Shown: positions 16,708 to 26,233, counted from the first letter of the stretch. The stretch is 64,000 nt of DNA from Pseudomonadota bacterium (GCA_029550345.1 JAKPHK010000114.1:20241-84240); one strand, 5' to 3'. Program-made: numbers and translations. The notes: generated by a model from the letters alone, not told the origin.

Positions 16708-18000
16708 CTAAACCGCGTTGAGAGCCTGTTCGAAATCGGCGATCAGATCGTCGGCATCCTCGATCCCGATGCTGACCCGCACCAGATTGTCGGTGATGCC
16801 AAGCTGCGCTTTGCGCTCATCCGGTACCGAAAGGTGGGTCATCGCCGCGGGCAGGCTGGCCAGCGTTTCGGTGCCGCCCAAACTGACCGCCAGCTTGGCG
16901 ATCTTGAGCGCATCGAGAAACCGGAAGGCCTCTGCCTCACCGCCCTTGAGGTAGAGCGAGAACGTGCTGCCCGCCCCGGTGCAGTGACGATCGAAGATGT
17001 CCTGCTGGCGCGGATCGGAAATCATCCCGAGATAGCCGAGTCCTTCAACCTTGGGGTGATCCTTCAGCCAGGCACAGACCTTGGCGGCGTTTTCTCCGGC
17101 GCGGCTCATCCTCAGCTCGACCGTTTCCAGGCTGCGCATCAGCATCCAGGCGGTGTTCGGATCGGCGATCCCGCCCATGGTGTTGCGCAGCATCCGCACC
17201 GGGGTCATCCACTTTTTCGCACCGGCGACCGATCCGGCGACCAGATCCGAATGGCCGCCGACGTATTTGGTCAAGGAATAGACCACGATATCCGCGCCGT
17301 GATCGAGCGGGCGGCTCCACAAGGGGCCAAGGAAAGTGTTGTCGATCGCGATCGGGCAATCCGCACCCAGCGCCGCATCGCGGGCATCGCGGACGGCCTC
17401 CACATCAACCAGCGCATTGGTCGGGTTGGCGGGGCTTTCCAGATAGATCAGCGCCACCTTGCCGCCTTGCGCAGCGGCCTGCGCCTTGGCCGTTTCCAGC
17501 ACGGCGTCCAGCTCTTCGCGGGTCGCGCCGGCCGGGAAATCGACATAGGTCACGCCGAACCGGCTCAGCGTCTTGGCCACAAAACCTTCGCTGGCGGCAT
17601 AGAGCGGGCCGGAATGAACGATCACATCCCCGGCCGAGGCCAGCGCCAGGAACAGCACGCAGATCGCGGTCATCCCGCTGGAAAAGCACAGCGCCTCTTC
17701 CGCGCCATCCCAGATCGCCAGCCGTCCTTCCAGGATTTGCTGGTTGGGGCCGTTGAAGCGCGAATAGACCAAACCATCGGTGCCGCCCGGGACCTTGCCG
17801 GTGATCCCTTCGAAGAACCGCTTGCCGTCGGCCGCGCTCGGGAAGGCAAAAGTGCTGGTCAGAAAGATCGGCGCCTTGAGGCTGCCTTCGGACAGCATCG
17901 GATCATAACCATGCCCCATCATTAGTGTGGCAGGTGACAGCTCACGGTTGCCGATGTGGGTGATGCTGGCCTTGGGCTTGCGTGCGGGTGTATCTGCCAT
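16708..18000 (-). CDS. cystathionine gamma-synthase family PLP enzyme
   Basis: A 430-residue fold-type I PLP enzyme of the Cys/Met metabolism family. YSRFNGPNQQILEGRLAIWDG and SSGMTAICVLF bind PLP phosphate, AIDNTFLGPLWSRPLDHGAD carries the aspartate for the PLP ring, and the catalytic lysine is in YSLTKYVGGHSDL. It acts on homoserine or cysteine-type substrates in transsulfuration or methionine synthesis; gamma-lyase activity is an alternative. GGAAGG 8 bases upstream supports the ATG at 18000. A structured leader precedes it. Confidence 0.88.
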   Translation of the reverse strand: MADTPARKPKASITHIGNRELSPATLMMGHGYDPMLSEGSLKAPIFLTSTFAFPSAADGKRFFEGITGKVPGGTDGLVYSRFNGPNQQILEGRLAIWDGAEEALCFSSGMTAICVLFLALASAGDVIVHSGPLYAASEGFVAKTLSRFGVTYVDFPAGATREELDAVLETAKAQAAAQGGKVALIYLESPANPTNALVDVEAVRDARDAALGADCPIAIDNTFLGPLWSRPLDHGADIVVYSLTKYVGGHSDLVAGSVAGAKKWMTPVRMLRNTMGGIADPNTAWMLMRSLETVELRMSRAGENAAKVCAWLKDHPKVEGLGYLGMISDPRQQDIFDRHCTGAGSTFSLYLKGGEAEAFRFLDALKIAKLAVSLGGTETLASLPAAMTHLSVPDERKAQLGITDNLVRVSIGIEDADDLIADFEQALNAV

Positions 18001-18009
18001 TTCGGGCAC

Positions 18010-18166
18010 CTTCCTGATTGGTCGCCCCCAGGAAGGCGGGGGCCGGAAGGCCGGAAAGGCGCTGGCGCACCTAACCTCCGCAGGTGCGCATCTCCGTCCC
18101 GGCCTTTGATCGATGCCGGGATAGCCAGTGGCGCAGGTGATTTCAACCGTAACCGGATGGACCAGG
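18010..18166 (-). promoter_or_regulatory. structured leader before a Cys/Met-metabolism gene
   Basis: Read on the minus strand, this 157-base gap holds two clear stems. One is CCCGGC...GCCGGG around an 11-base loop. The other is GCGCACCT...AGGTGCGC around GCGGAGGTT. A third weaker stem, GCCCCC...GGGGGC, lies near the start codon. I could not match it to SAM-I, SAM-II or SAH riboswitch consensus. It could be an unrecognised leader or simply the terminator of the upstream transporter, whose stop is at 18167. Confidence 0.35.
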
Positions 18167-19570
18167 TCAGATCACCGCCGCAACCGCCCAGACCACTCCG
18201 ACGATCAGGAAAACGCCGGCCAGATCGAGCAGCAAACCGGCCCGTATCATCCGCCCCATGGTGAGATGTCCGGTGCCCCAGGCAATTGCGTTGGGTCCGG
18301 TCCCCGCTGGCAGCATGAAGCCCCAGGTCGATGCGATCGCTGCGGGCAGGGCCAGCAGCACCGGATCGGCCCCCAGCGCGGCAACCAGCGCGGCGACGAC
18401 GGGCATGATCCCGCTGGCGGTGGCGATGTTGCTGGCGAATTCGGTGACGACGATCACAAAGGCGACCAGGATCAGCGCCACCAGCGGCAAAGGCACCGCG
18501 GAAAGCGGCAGCAGCATCTTGCCGAGCCAGGCGGCCAGACCGCTTTCGGTCATACCCATCGCCATCGCCAGGCCGCCGCCGAACATCAGCACCACGTCCC
18601 ACGGGGCGCGGTTGGCTTCGGGCCAGGTCAGCATCGGCCGCCCGGTGCCATCGGGCAGCACGAACAGGACCAGGCCGACCAGCGCGGCGATCGTCCCGTC
18701 TTCCAGCCCGCCCTTGGGAAACAGCGGCTCAAGCCAGGGCTGGGCCATCCAGGCCGCCATGGCGAAAATGACCACCGGGATCAGGCGGCGTTCCTGCACG
18801 GTCCAGCGATCGGCATGGGCAATCGCGGCGCGGGCGGCTTTCGGATCGAAGCTGTCCTCGCCCAGATGCTGGACCCGGGTAATGATCCAGGCGGCCAGCG
18901 GCACGCCCAGCAGCACGATCGGAACGCCGAACATCGACCATTCGAGGAAGCTGATCTTGACCCCCAGGGTCTTGTCGAGCAGCCCGGCGGCGATCGCGTT
19001 GGTGGGGGTGCCGATCATCGTTCCCAGCCCGCCGATCGAGGCGGCAAAGGCGATGCCCATCGGCAAGGCCCCGGCAATTCCGCTTGTCTCGCCCGGTTTG
19101 ACCCCGCCCGCCGCCAGCATGGCAAGGGCCATCGGCATCATGATCAGCGCGGTCGATGTGTTGGAGATCATCCCTGAAAGGATCGCGGTGGCCAGCATCA
19201 CGCCAAGCAACAGGCCCCAGGACGAAGCCCCCGCCAGCTGCATGATGAACAGCGCCAGCCGCCGGTGCAGTCCGGTTCGCTCGATCGCCAGCGCCAGAAA
19301 GGCCCCTCCGACGAACAGGAACATGATTGGCGAGTAATAGGCCGCCGCGGTCTTCTTGGCATCTGCCACCCCGGTCAGCGGCAGGACCAGGAACGGCAGC
19401 AAGGCGGTGGCCGAAAGCGGCAGTGCCTCGGTCATCCACCAGGCCGCCATGACCCAGACAAGCCCGGCGGCGGGCCAGGCTGCCGGGGGCATTCCCGAGG
19501 GGGGCGGCAGCACAAGCGTGACGGCCAGCCCGAGCAGACCCATCCAAAGGCCGATGCTCTTGGCGGTCAT
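18167..19570 (-). CDS. DASS-family (SLC13) sodium/anion symporter
   Basis: A 467-residue inner-membrane protein with about 11-12 hydrophobic helices, of the divalent anion:Na+ symporter family, which imports dicarboxylates, sulfate or similar anions. The conserved SNT motif lies in GMISNTSTALIMMP, and the second pseudo-repeat has FASNIATASGIMPVVAAL with LPAGTGPNAIAWGTG, the two clamshell substrate loops. The substrate is not determined by sequence. It is on the same strand as the PLP enzyme downstream. Confidence 0.88.
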   Translation of the reverse strand: MTAKSIGLWMGLLGLAVTLVLPPPSGMPPAAWPAAGLVWVMAAWWMTEALPLSATALLPFLVLPLTGVADAKKTAAAYYSPIMFLFVGGAFLALAIERTGLHRRLALFIMQLAGASSWGLLLGVMLATAILSGMISNTSTALIMMPMALAMLAAGGVKPGETSGIAGALPMGIAFAASIGGLGTMIGTPTNAIAAGLLDKTLGVKISFLEWSMFGVPIVLLGVPLAAWIITRVQHLGEDSFDPKAARAAIAHADRWTVQERRLIPVVIFAMAAWMAQPWLEPLFPKGGLEDGTIAALVGLVLFVLPDGTGRPMLTWPEANRAPWDVVLMFGGGLAMAMGMTESGLAAWLGKMLLPLSAVPLPLVALILVAFVIVVTEFASNIATASGIMPVVAALVAALGADPVLLALPAAIASTWGFMLPAGTGPNAIAWGTGHLTMGRMIRAGLLLDLAGVFLIVGVVWAVAAVI

Positions 19571-19597
19571 GCCGTTACCCCCCAGGTCGTGCCGCGA

Positions 19598-20119
19598 TTA
19601 CTTGGGTGAGATCACCATCAGCATCTGGCGGCCTTCCATCCGAGGATAGGCCTCGATCTTCGCAATTTCGGCGGTGTCTTCCTGCACCCGCTTGAGCAGG
19701 TTCATGCCCAGCTGCTGGTGCGAAAGTTCGCGCCCGCGGAAACGCAGGGTCACCTTGACCTTGTCACCCTCACCGATGAACTTGTGGATCGCGCGCATCT
19801 TCACGTCATAGTCGTGATCGTCGATGTTCGGACGCATCTTGATCTCCTTGATCTCCTGCGTCTTCTGGGTCTTGCGCGCGGCATTCGCCTTTTTCTGGGC
19901 TTCGTAGCGGAATTTGCCGACATCGAGGAACTTGGCCACTGGCGGATCGGCGTTGGGAGAAATCTCAACCAGATCCAGACCGACGTCGGCAGCCTGCTCG
20001 ATCGCCTCACGGGTGTACATGACGCCCAGATTCTCACCGTTCTCGTCGATGACGCGGACCTTGTCCGAGGTGATCATGTTATTGTAGCGCGGCCCGCTCT
20101 TTACGGGGGGCGTCATCAT
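19598..20119 (-). CDS. infC: translation initiation factor IF-3
   Basis: IF-3 binds the 30S subunit and checks start-codon pairing. The 173-residue protein has the N-terminal domain [19 protein letters not shown], the linker [20 protein letters not shown] and the C-terminal RNA-binding domain with [19 protein letters not shown]. coli uses AUU here for autoregulation; this gene has ATG at 20119 (a second follows at 20116). The C-terminus MVISPK is normal. Confidence 0.97.
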   Translation of the reverse strand: MMTPPVKSGPRYNNMITSDKVRVIDENGENLGVMYTREAIEQAADVGLDLVEISPNADPPVAKFLDVGKFRYEAQKKANAARKTQKTQEIKEIKMRPNIDDHDYDVKMRAIHKFIGEGDKVKVTLRFRGRELSHQQLGMNLLKRVQEDTAEIAKIEAYPRMEGRQMLMVISPK

Positions 20120-20221
20120 GCGCCGGGGTGGGGGTGCTATAGGAGACTCTCCATTGATGGTTCTACGTGCGCGCGTCCTTAACGGGATTCTGCGGTTTGG
20201 GGAAGAGGTTTGGGGTAGGGC

Positions 20222-20893
20222 CTAGGCCGCGGCCCGCCACAGTGGATATTGTACCAGCCTGCCCTGGACGCCCAGCAGCGCATCGACCGCTTTGGCCGGC
20301 TGCATCGCCGCGATAATCGCAGGGTCGGCGGCGTCCATTCCGCCGGTCAAGGCCCCAAAGGCCGGCAGGATCAGCTTGCGCTCGCTCACCACGGCGCAGG
20401 GGCGAACCAGGCGGCGGCCGCGCGCGGTGACTTTCAGGCGGGGATGAAAATGACCGGACAGTTCGGGCCGGAGTTCTCCCGCCAGCGCCTCATGCCGCAG
20501 CACGAGCCCGGCAACCTCCAGTTCATCCAGCGCGGTCCCGCCGGGAACCCGCCCGAGATCATGGTTGCCGGAAACCCACACCCAGTCGAGGCTGCGGGTC
20601 AGCGCTTCCAACATTCCCAGCGCCTGCGGCTCAAGCCGCTCTGCCCCTTCGGCATCGTGGAAATTGTCTCCCAGGCAAAATACCCGCCGCGCGCCAGTCC
20701 GCCGCACCGCATCGGCCAGTCGGCCCAGTGTTTCGCGGCTGTCATAGGGCGGCAGCATCTGCCCGTGGCGGGCGAAGAAGCTGGCCTTTTCGAGATGCAG
20801 GTCCGCCACCAACAGTGCGGATTCGCGCGGCCAGTAAAGCGCATGGCCCGCCGCCAGCGCCATTTCCTCACCCGCGAACGAAAAGGGAACCAT
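20222..20893 (-). CDS. pdeM: ligase-associated metallophosphoesterase PdeM
   Basis: A 223-residue calcineurin-fold phosphoesterase with DLHLEKASFF, CLGDNFHD, SGNHDLG and SGHFHPRL as metal motifs. This set, with the conserved SFAGEEMALAAGHALYWP N-terminus, fits the PdeM family found with an ATP-dependent DNA ligase and a helicase (Lhr-type) in DNA-damage operons of many bacteria. Those partners are not next to it here. It sits upstream of infC on the same strand. Confidence 0.85.
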   Translation of the reverse strand: MVPFSFAGEEMALAAGHALYWPRESALLVADLHLEKASFFARHGQMLPPYDSRETLGRLADAVRRTGARRVFCLGDNFHDAEGAERLEPQALGMLEALTRSLDWVWVSGNHDLGRVPGGTALDELEVAGLVLRHEALAGELRPELSGHFHPRLKVTARGRRLVRPCAVVSERKLILPAFGALTGGMDAADPAIIAAMQPAKAVDALLGVQGRLVQYPLWRAAA

Positions 20894-20937
20894 GGCTTTT
20901 CCTTGCCGGATCGGGATTCGCTTGGCAAGGGCTGTCC

Positions 20938-21795
20938 ATGACCGACTGGACCCAGCAAACCGCCCGCGCCAAGACCTGGTTCGAAAGCCTGCGTGACCGG
21001 ATCTGCGCTGAATTCGAAGCGATCGAGGCCGAGGCAGGCAGCCCGGCCCGGTTCGATTACACCACCTGGACCCGTGAAGAAGCCGGAAACGACAACCCCG
21101 GCGGCGGCACCCGCGGGGTGATGAAAGGGCAGGTGTTCGAAAAGGTCGGCGTCAATGTCTCGACCGTCCACGGCACTTTCGCGCCCGAATTCGCCAGGAC
21201 GATCCACGGCGCGGGCGAGGATAACCCTGGCTTCACCGCCACTGGGATCAGCCTGGTCGCGCACATGGCCAACCCGCACGTGCCCGCCGTGCACATGAAC
21301 ACCCGGTTCTTGACCACCAGCAAGGCCTGGTTCGGCGGCGGCGGCGATCTCAACCCGCCGATCCCTTATGAAGAGGACACGGCCGATTTCCACGCCGCCT
21401 TCAAGGCCGCCTGCGATGCGCACGATGCGGACTATTACCCGCGCTTCAAGGCCTGGGCCGACGAATACTTCTTCATCCCGCACCGGGGCGTAGCGCGCGG
21501 GGTTGGCGGGATCTTCTACGATCATCTCGATTGCCCGGACGTGGCCGCCTTTGAGGCCAACTTCGCCTTCACCCGCGATGTCGGGGAGGCGTTTCTTGAC
21601 ATCTTCCCCCAGCTGGTCCGCCGCCGGATGGGCATGGATTTCACCTCGGAAGACAAGCAGCGCCAGCTCGAATGGCGCGGGCGCTATGCCGAATTCAACC
21701 TGGTCTATGACCGCGGAACGCTGTTCGGGCTGAAAACCGGCGGCAACGTCGATGCGATCCTGATGAGCCTGCCGCCCGAAGCGGTCTGGAACTGA
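20938..21795 (+). CDS. hemF: oxygen-dependent coproporphyrinogen III oxidase
   Basis: HemF decarboxylates coproporphyrinogen III to protoporphyrinogen IX with oxygen, in heme synthesis. The 285-residue protein has SLVAHMANPHVPAVHMNTRF, YEEDTADFHAAFK and FFIPHRGVARGVGGIFYDHL, all family hallmarks including the active-site histidine and aspartate. I chose MTDWTQQ at 20938; the open frame extends into the divergent pdeM coding region. It is transcribed divergently from pdeM across only 44 bases. Confidence 0.95.
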   Translation: MTDWTQQTARAKTWFESLRDRICAEFEAIEAEAGSPARFDYTTWTREEAGNDNPGGGTRGVMKGQVFEKVGVNVSTVHGTFAPEFARTIHGAGEDNPGFTATGISLVAHMANPHVPAVHMNTRFLTTSKAWFGGGGDLNPPIPYEEDTADFHAAFKAACDAHDADYYPRFKAWADEYFFIPHRGVARGVGGIFYDHLDCPDVAAFEANFAFTRDVGEAFLDIFPQLVRRRMGMDFTSEDKQRQLEWRGRYAEFNLVYDRGTLFGLKTGGNVDAILMSLPPEAVWN

Positions 21796-21818
21796 TCCAG
21801 GCGGTTCGCGCCGTATTA

Positions 21819-21832
21819 TCCAAATATTTGGA
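21819..21832. promoter_or_regulatory. 14-bp palindrome TCCAAATATTTGGA
   Basis: A perfect AT-rich 14-base palindrome in the 179-base gap between hemF and rsh. A second, looser symmetry (ATTATCC ... GGATAAT) frames its right half. It could be an operator for rsh or part of a terminator region after hemF; no known consensus was matched. Confidence 0.35.
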
Positions 21833-21974
21833 ATTGATCGGATAATCCCGGATCGGACGGGGTGGCGTCTGTCACATTCGCAGCCACCCCGTCCACCCCG
21901 CCTGTTGGAGCGGCAAGCACCTGCGCGCCTTTGCACTTGCCCTCCCCCCCCGGTTCCCGCCACATAGCGCCCAG

Positions 21975-24065
21975 ATGCTGCGTCAATACGAACTTGTCGA
22001 GCGGGTGCTGGCCTATGATCCGGAAGCGGATGAGGCGATGCTCAACCGCGCCTATGTTTACACCGTGCAGAAACACGGATCGCAAAAGCGTGCCAGTGGC
22101 GACCCCTATTTCAGCCACCCGGTGGAGGTTGCCGGGCTGATGACCGAGCTGAAGCTCGATCAGGAAACCATCGTTACCGCGCTGCTCCACGATACGGTTG
22201 AGGACACGCTCGCCACCACCGAGGAGATCGCACGGCTGTTCGGCGGTGAGGTTGCCCGGCTGGTCGATGGGGTGACCAAGCTCTCCAAGATCGAGGCGAT
22301 GAGCGAGAACGAGCGCGCGGCCGAAAACCTGCGCAAGTTCCTGCTGGCGATGAGCGAGGATATCCGCGTCCTGCTGGTGAAGCTGGCGGACCGGCTGCAC
22401 AATATGCGCACGCTCCACTTCATCAAGAAGGAGGACAAGCGCCGCAGAATCGCGCGCGAGACGATGGATATCTACGCCCCCCTGGCCGAGCGCGTGGGGA
22501 TGTACGAATATATGCGTGAGATGCAGCTGCTTGCCTTTGAGCAGCTGGAGCCCGAGGCCTATGCGACCATTACCGGCCGCCTCGCCCAGATCCGCAGCAG
22601 CGAGGGCGGGCAGGTCGATGCGATTGCCCTGGCGATCAAGCAGGCCCTGGCCGAAGCAGGTCTCAACGTCGAGGTTTCGGGCCGCGAAAAGCACCCCTAT
22701 TCGATCTGGAAGAAGATGGCCGAACGCCACGTCTCCTTCGAACAGATCACCGATATCATGGCCTTTCGGGTGCTGACCGAAACGCCGGAGGATTGCTACC
22801 GCGCACTCGGCGTGCTGCACACCACCTGGCAAATGATTCCGGGGCGGTTCAAGGATTATATCTCCACCCCCAAATCCAACGGCTATCGCAGCCTCCATTC
22901 GGCGCTGATCTATGAAAACTCGATGCGCATGGAAGTGCAGATCCGCAGCCATGACATGCACGAAACCAACGAATTCGGGCTGGCAGCGCACTGGGCCTAC
23001 AAACAGGGCGGAAAGCCCGATGGCCAGGTTGGCTGGCTGCGCGATCTGATCGAAATCGTCGATGCCAGCCACGATGCCGAAGAGCTGCTGGAACACACCA
23101 AGCTGGCGATCTATCAGGACCGGATCTTTGCCTTCACCCCCAAGGGCCAGCTGCTGCAGCTGCCCAAGGGATCGACCCCGGTGGACTTCGCCTATGCGGT
23201 CCATTCCGATCTCGGCAGCTTTGCCGTGGGGGCCAAGATCAACGGGCGGCATATGCCGCTGCGCACCGCGCTGAACAACGGCGACGTGGTGGATATCGTC
23301 AAGAGCACCAATGCTTCGCCCCAGCTTTCGTGGCTGGGCTTTGTCGTTACCGGCAAGGCCCGGGCCGCAATCCGCCGCGCAGTGCGGGCCAAGGAACGCG
23401 CCGAAGTGGCGGCGATCGGCCGCAAGCTGTTCGAACAGATTGCCGAGCGGCTGCCCAGCAAGATCGGCAAGAAGGCGGTCAAGGATGCCGTCAAACGGCT
23501 GGCGCTGGGGACCGAGGAAGAGCTGATGGTCCAGATCGGTACGGCCAAGCTGGACGACCGGGCGGTGATGGAAGCGCTGGTCCCGGGCAGCACCGCCGGC
23601 CTTGCCGAGCCCGAGCACTGGCCCAAACAGGAGCGGGCGATTTCGATCCGCGGCTTGACTCCGGGCATGGCCTTCCACCTGGCCGATTGCTGCCACCCTG
23701 TACCGGGCGACCGGATCGTCGGAATTCGCCAGCCGGGTAAGGGCGTGCAGGTCCACTCGATCGATTGCCTGACGCTGGCCAGCGGTGTCGATGCCGATTG
23801 GCTCGACCTTTCGTGGGGCGAACGCACCACCGGCGCGGTCGGGCGGATCCGCATGGTGCTCTACAACCGGCCCGGCACTCTTGCGGAGGCCGCCGGGATC
23901 TTCGCGGGCAACCGCGCCAACATCGCCGCGCTGGAAAACGCCAGCCGCGATGAGCTGTTCTCAACCTATGAGGTCGAAATCGAGGTGACCGATCTCGCCC
24001 ACCTGACCCGCATCGTCAGCGCCCTGCGCGCCAGCGACGCCGTGGCCGAGGCCGAGCGGATCTGA
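21975..24065 (+). CDS. rsh: bifunctional (p)ppGpp synthetase/hydrolase
   Basis: A 696-residue long RelA/SpoT homolog that makes and breaks the alarmone (p)ppGpp. The HD hydrolase domain near the N-terminus keeps HDTVEDT, so hydrolysis should work. The synthetase domain has SNGYRSLHSALIYEN and the basic GREKHPYSIWKKM. A TGS domain (FAFTPKGQLLQLPKGSTPVD) and a C-terminal ACT domain follow. Alphaproteobacteria usually have one such protein. The start MLRQYELVERVLAYDP fits the family. Confidence 0.96.
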   Translation: MLRQYELVERVLAYDPEADEAMLNRAYVYTVQKHGSQKRASGDPYFSHPVEVAGLMTELKLDQETIVTALLHDTVEDTLATTEEIARLFGGEVARLVDGVTKLSKIEAMSENERAAENLRKFLLAMSEDIRVLLVKLADRLHNMRTLHFIKKEDKRRRIARETMDIYAPLAERVGMYEYMREMQLLAFEQLEPEAYATITGRLAQIRSSEGGQVDAIALAIKQALAEAGLNVEVSGREKHPYSIWKKMAERHVSFEQITDIMAFRVLTETPEDCYRALGVLHTTWQMIPGRFKDYISTPKSNGYRSLHSALIYENSMRMEVQIRSHDMHETNEFGLAAHWAYKQGGKPDGQVGWLRDLIEIVDASHDAEELLEHTKLAIYQDRIFAFTPKGQLLQLPKGSTPVDFAYAVHSDLGSFAVGAKINGRHMPLRTALNNGDVVDIVKSTNASPQLSWLGFVVTGKARAAIRRAVRAKERAEVAAIGRKLFEQIAERLPSKIGKKAVKDAVKRLALGTEEELMVQIGTAKLDDRAVMEALVPGSTAGLAEPEHWPKQERAISIRGLTPGMAFHLADCCHPVPGDRIVGIRQPGKGVQVHSIDCLTLASGVDADWLDLSWGERTTGAVGRIRMVLYNRPGTLAEAAGIFAGNRANIAALENASRDELFSTYEVEIEVTDLAHLTRIVSALRASDAVAEAERI

Positions 24066-24189
24066 ATTCTCCCCCGGCGCCCGGAGGGGAACCATCAGAA
24101 GTGGTGGAGGCGAGCGCACGCATGATCCTGACCTTTTCTTCTCTGCGCCTCTGCGTGAACTATCCCCCGCCACCCGGCGCGCGCAAAGA

Positions 24190-24504
24190 TCAAACCTCCA
24201 GCACCACCTCAACCACATCCCCTTCGCTCACCCCCTCGGCCTTGCGCACGCTGGCCTTGACCGGCAGCAGCCAGCCAAGTTCTTTCGAGGGGAACAGCGA
24301 GGTGCTGAAGGTGCTGTCACCGATTGTAGCGGTGACTTTGAGAGAACCGAACCCGCCGATGCTCTTCTCCAGCCGCCGCATCAGCGCGGTGGCCGAAAGC
24401 GCCTCTCCCGCCGTGCCGTCGATGGTCAGAAAATGCCAGGTTCCGGTGCCGGTCGAACTGGTCCAGCGCCACAGCGGGCCGGTGTGGGTAAGGCGCTCGG
24501 TCAT
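24190..24504 (-). CDS. DUF1905 domain protein
   Basis: A 104-residue protein starting MTERLTHTGPLWRW. The conserved segments TWHFLTIDGTAGEAL, GGFGSLKVTATIGD and SLFPSKELGWLLPVKASVR match the small DUF1905 beta-barrel family. The function is unknown. I chose the ATG at 24504; the upstream part of the open frame is inside the repeat element at 24511-24657 and is not coding. Confidence 0.8.
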   Translation of the reverse strand: MTERLTHTGPLWRWTSSTGTGTWHFLTIDGTAGEALSATALMRRLEKSIGGFGSLKVTATIGDSTFSTSLFPSKELGWLLPVKASVRKAEGVSEGDVVEVVLEV

Positions 24505-24510
24505 ATTTGA

Positions 24511-24657
24511 CTCACGCAAAGGCGCGAAGGCGCAAAGGGGTTGCGCTTGCGGCGAAGCCGCCTTGATGGGCAAGCCTTGCGCCTGGCGCGGAGAAACATG
24601 GGATCGGGAGCCTGCGGCTAAGCACAACCTCTTCGCGCCTTCGCGCCTTTGCGTGAG
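24511..24657. repeat. 147-bp palindromic repeat element (GCGCCTTTGCGTGAG type)
   Basis: Arms at 24511-24543 and 24625-24657 are reverse complements over 33 bases with two differences; they start CTCACGCAAAGGCGCGAAGG. A smaller hairpin (GCGGCGAAGCCGC) lies between. A third related piece, CTCTGCGCCTCTGCGTGAA, is at 24141-24159 on the other side of the DUF1905 gene. Such arms are widely scattered in bacterial chromosomes as small non-coding mobile or palindromic units. It lies between two gene ends/starts. Confidence 0.8.
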
Positions 24658-24666
24658 AATATTCCT

Positions 24667-25791
24667 TCACTGCACCCGCCGCACCGGCACCGGAATGTTG
24701 CAGATATCCGCGCCGCCTGCTGGCCGGATGAAGAAATCGTCCTTCCGGTTGGCTCGCGCATCGGCATAGCTGGCGAAGCTGCCGCTCTCGGTGGAGAGAT
24801 ATTCATAGGCCGGTAGCCCCGTCACCTCGGTGCCGAGCCGGATCGAAAGGATCGGCACCCGCTCATCCCCCTGCTCCGGATCATAGAACCCCAGCGCGCC
24901 ATGCCCGCGCGGCAAGCTGGACAGGTGCTCGATCCCCTCAATCACCCGCCCGACCAGCGCAATGTTGCGGTCGAGATGGCGCGGGGCATGGCCGATCACC
25001 ACATAGAGTTCGGCCCCGGTGCCGGTGTTGGGCGAAAGGTCGCGGCCGACGCCGACCATGCCGTAGCAGTGGACGGGCCAGAACGTCGGGTTTTTGCCCG
25101 CGTCATCACTCGCTATTGGCCAGCCTCTTTCAAATTGAACCCATTGTGCAAATGCATCTCGTTGATGCCATCCTTCAGGCGCTCGAGGAGTCTGCGTACT
25201 TGCGATATTGGCCTTTTCGGCCGCTTCCCAATCCCTCACCCAGCCTGTTCCGAGCTCTTTGCCTCGGGCCCAATAGGCCTGATTATATGGATCACCTTCG
25301 TCGGAGCCGGCATTCTGGATTGCTTCTTCATCAACCCAGTAATCGCTCTCCGGCACCGTCACCAGTCCCGCCGGCAGCTTCCTCGCCTTGGCTTTGTCCT
25401 CGGCATCGGGATCGCCCCACTGCACCACGTAATTGTCCTGCACCCGGTTGACGCTCGTCCCGTCCCAGAACTTCGCCGCCGCCAGCTTACGGATGTTGCC
25501 GATCCACCCTTGCGAAAATGGCGCGGGCATCAGCTGGATCACCACCCGGCGCGGTTTGCCTTTGGTGGAGGCCTGCCCCGGCCCCTGAGCCGGGGGCGCA
25601 AGCTCCATCACCAGCAAATCGCTCGCCGGGATTGCCACCCAGTCCCCCTTTGGCGCGGCGCCGACGATCTCGTTCGGGGACCTGGGCGATGGCTGGGCCT
25701 TGCCTGAAGCGATCGCGGCAGAGGCTTGCGGCAGAGCGGGGCTGGCGGCCAGCAGCGCGGCCAGTGCGGTAAGCGGGATCAGCTTGGTCAT
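24667..25791 (-). CDS. secreted cyclophilin-type peptidyl-prolyl isomerase
   Basis: A 374-residue protein with a signal peptide ([20 protein letters not shown]). A cyclophilin-like domain follows: [38 protein letters not shown], and later [15 protein letters not shown] with [20 protein letters not shown]. The inserted region (about 160-235) is longer than in classic cyclophilins, which fits the large periplasmic form of sphingomonads. It should aid folding of exported proteins; catalytic residues are only partly conserved to my eye, so activity is uncertain. Confidence 0.75.
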   Translation of the reverse strand: MTKLIPLTALAALLAASPALPQASAAIASGKAQPSPRSPNEIVGAAPKGDWVAIPASDLLVMELAPPAQGPGQASTKGKPRRVVIQLMPAPFSQGWIGNIRKLAAAKFWDGTSVNRVQDNYVVQWGDPDAEDKAKARKLPAGLVTVPESDYWVDEEAIQNAGSDEGDPYNQAYWARGKELGTGWVRDWEAAEKANIASTQTPRAPEGWHQRDAFAQWVQFERGWPIASDDAGKNPTFWPVHCYGMVGVGRDLSPNTGTGAELYVVIGHAPRHLDRNIALVGRVIEGIEHLSSLPRGHGALGFYDPEQGDERVPILSIRLGTEVTGLPAYEYLSTESGSFASYADARANRKDDFFIRPAGGADICNIPVPVRRVQ

Positions 25792-25831
25792 CGCCGCACA
25801 GTGCCACGCCGCCTCCGTAGGTCAAGCGGCG

Positions 25832-26233
25832 TCAGGCCTGTGCCTCCAGCGCCTCTATATCGGCATCGCTGAGCCCGAAATGATGCCCAACCTCATGAAT
25901 CAGCACATGGGCCACCAGATGCTCCAGGCTCTCATCCCCGCGCGCGATCCACTCGTCCAGAATCGGTGAGCGGAACAGCCGGATCCGGTCTGGCATGGTG
26001 CCCGAAGGCGCGGAATGCTTGTCTCCCACCGGCAGCCCTTCATAGAGCCCGGTCAGCTCGAACCGGTCGGCAATTCCCAGCGCCGCCAGAGTCTCCTCAT
26101 CGGCAAAGTCCTCCACCACCAGCAGCACGTTACCCAGATGCGCGGCAAACGGCTGCGGCAAATCCGCCAGCGCGGCGCGCGCCAGCACTTCGATCTCGGA
26201 CAAGCTGGGGGCTGGGCCAAAGGCGCGGGTCAT
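25832..26233 (-). CDS. zincin-like metallopeptidase family protein
   Basis: A 133-residue protein whose C-terminal HVLIHEVGHHFGLSDADIE carries the HExxH zinc motif of the minimal zincin family (DUF1025 type). The size and the acidic N-terminal half fit the family. The biological substrate is unknown. It is the last core gene before the tRNA-Ser gene. Confidence 0.85.
   Translation of the reverse strand: MTRAFGPAPSLSEIEVLARAALADLPQPFAAHLGNVLLVVEDFADEETLAALGIADRFELTGLYEGLPVGDKHSAPSGTMPDRIRLFRSPILDEWIARGDESLEHLVAHVLIHEVGHHFGLSDADIEALEAQA

Noticed and set aside
18121..18167. A plus-strand stretch resembling part of a SAM-II riboswitch (TGATTT.AACCGTA)
   Set aside because: It is on the strand without a downstream gene and lacks the rest of the consensus.
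21816..23756. A 646-codon open frame antisense to rsh
   Set aside because: It mirrors the codon use of the true rsh frame, has no recognisable domain, and GC-rich genes routinely give such long antisense frames.
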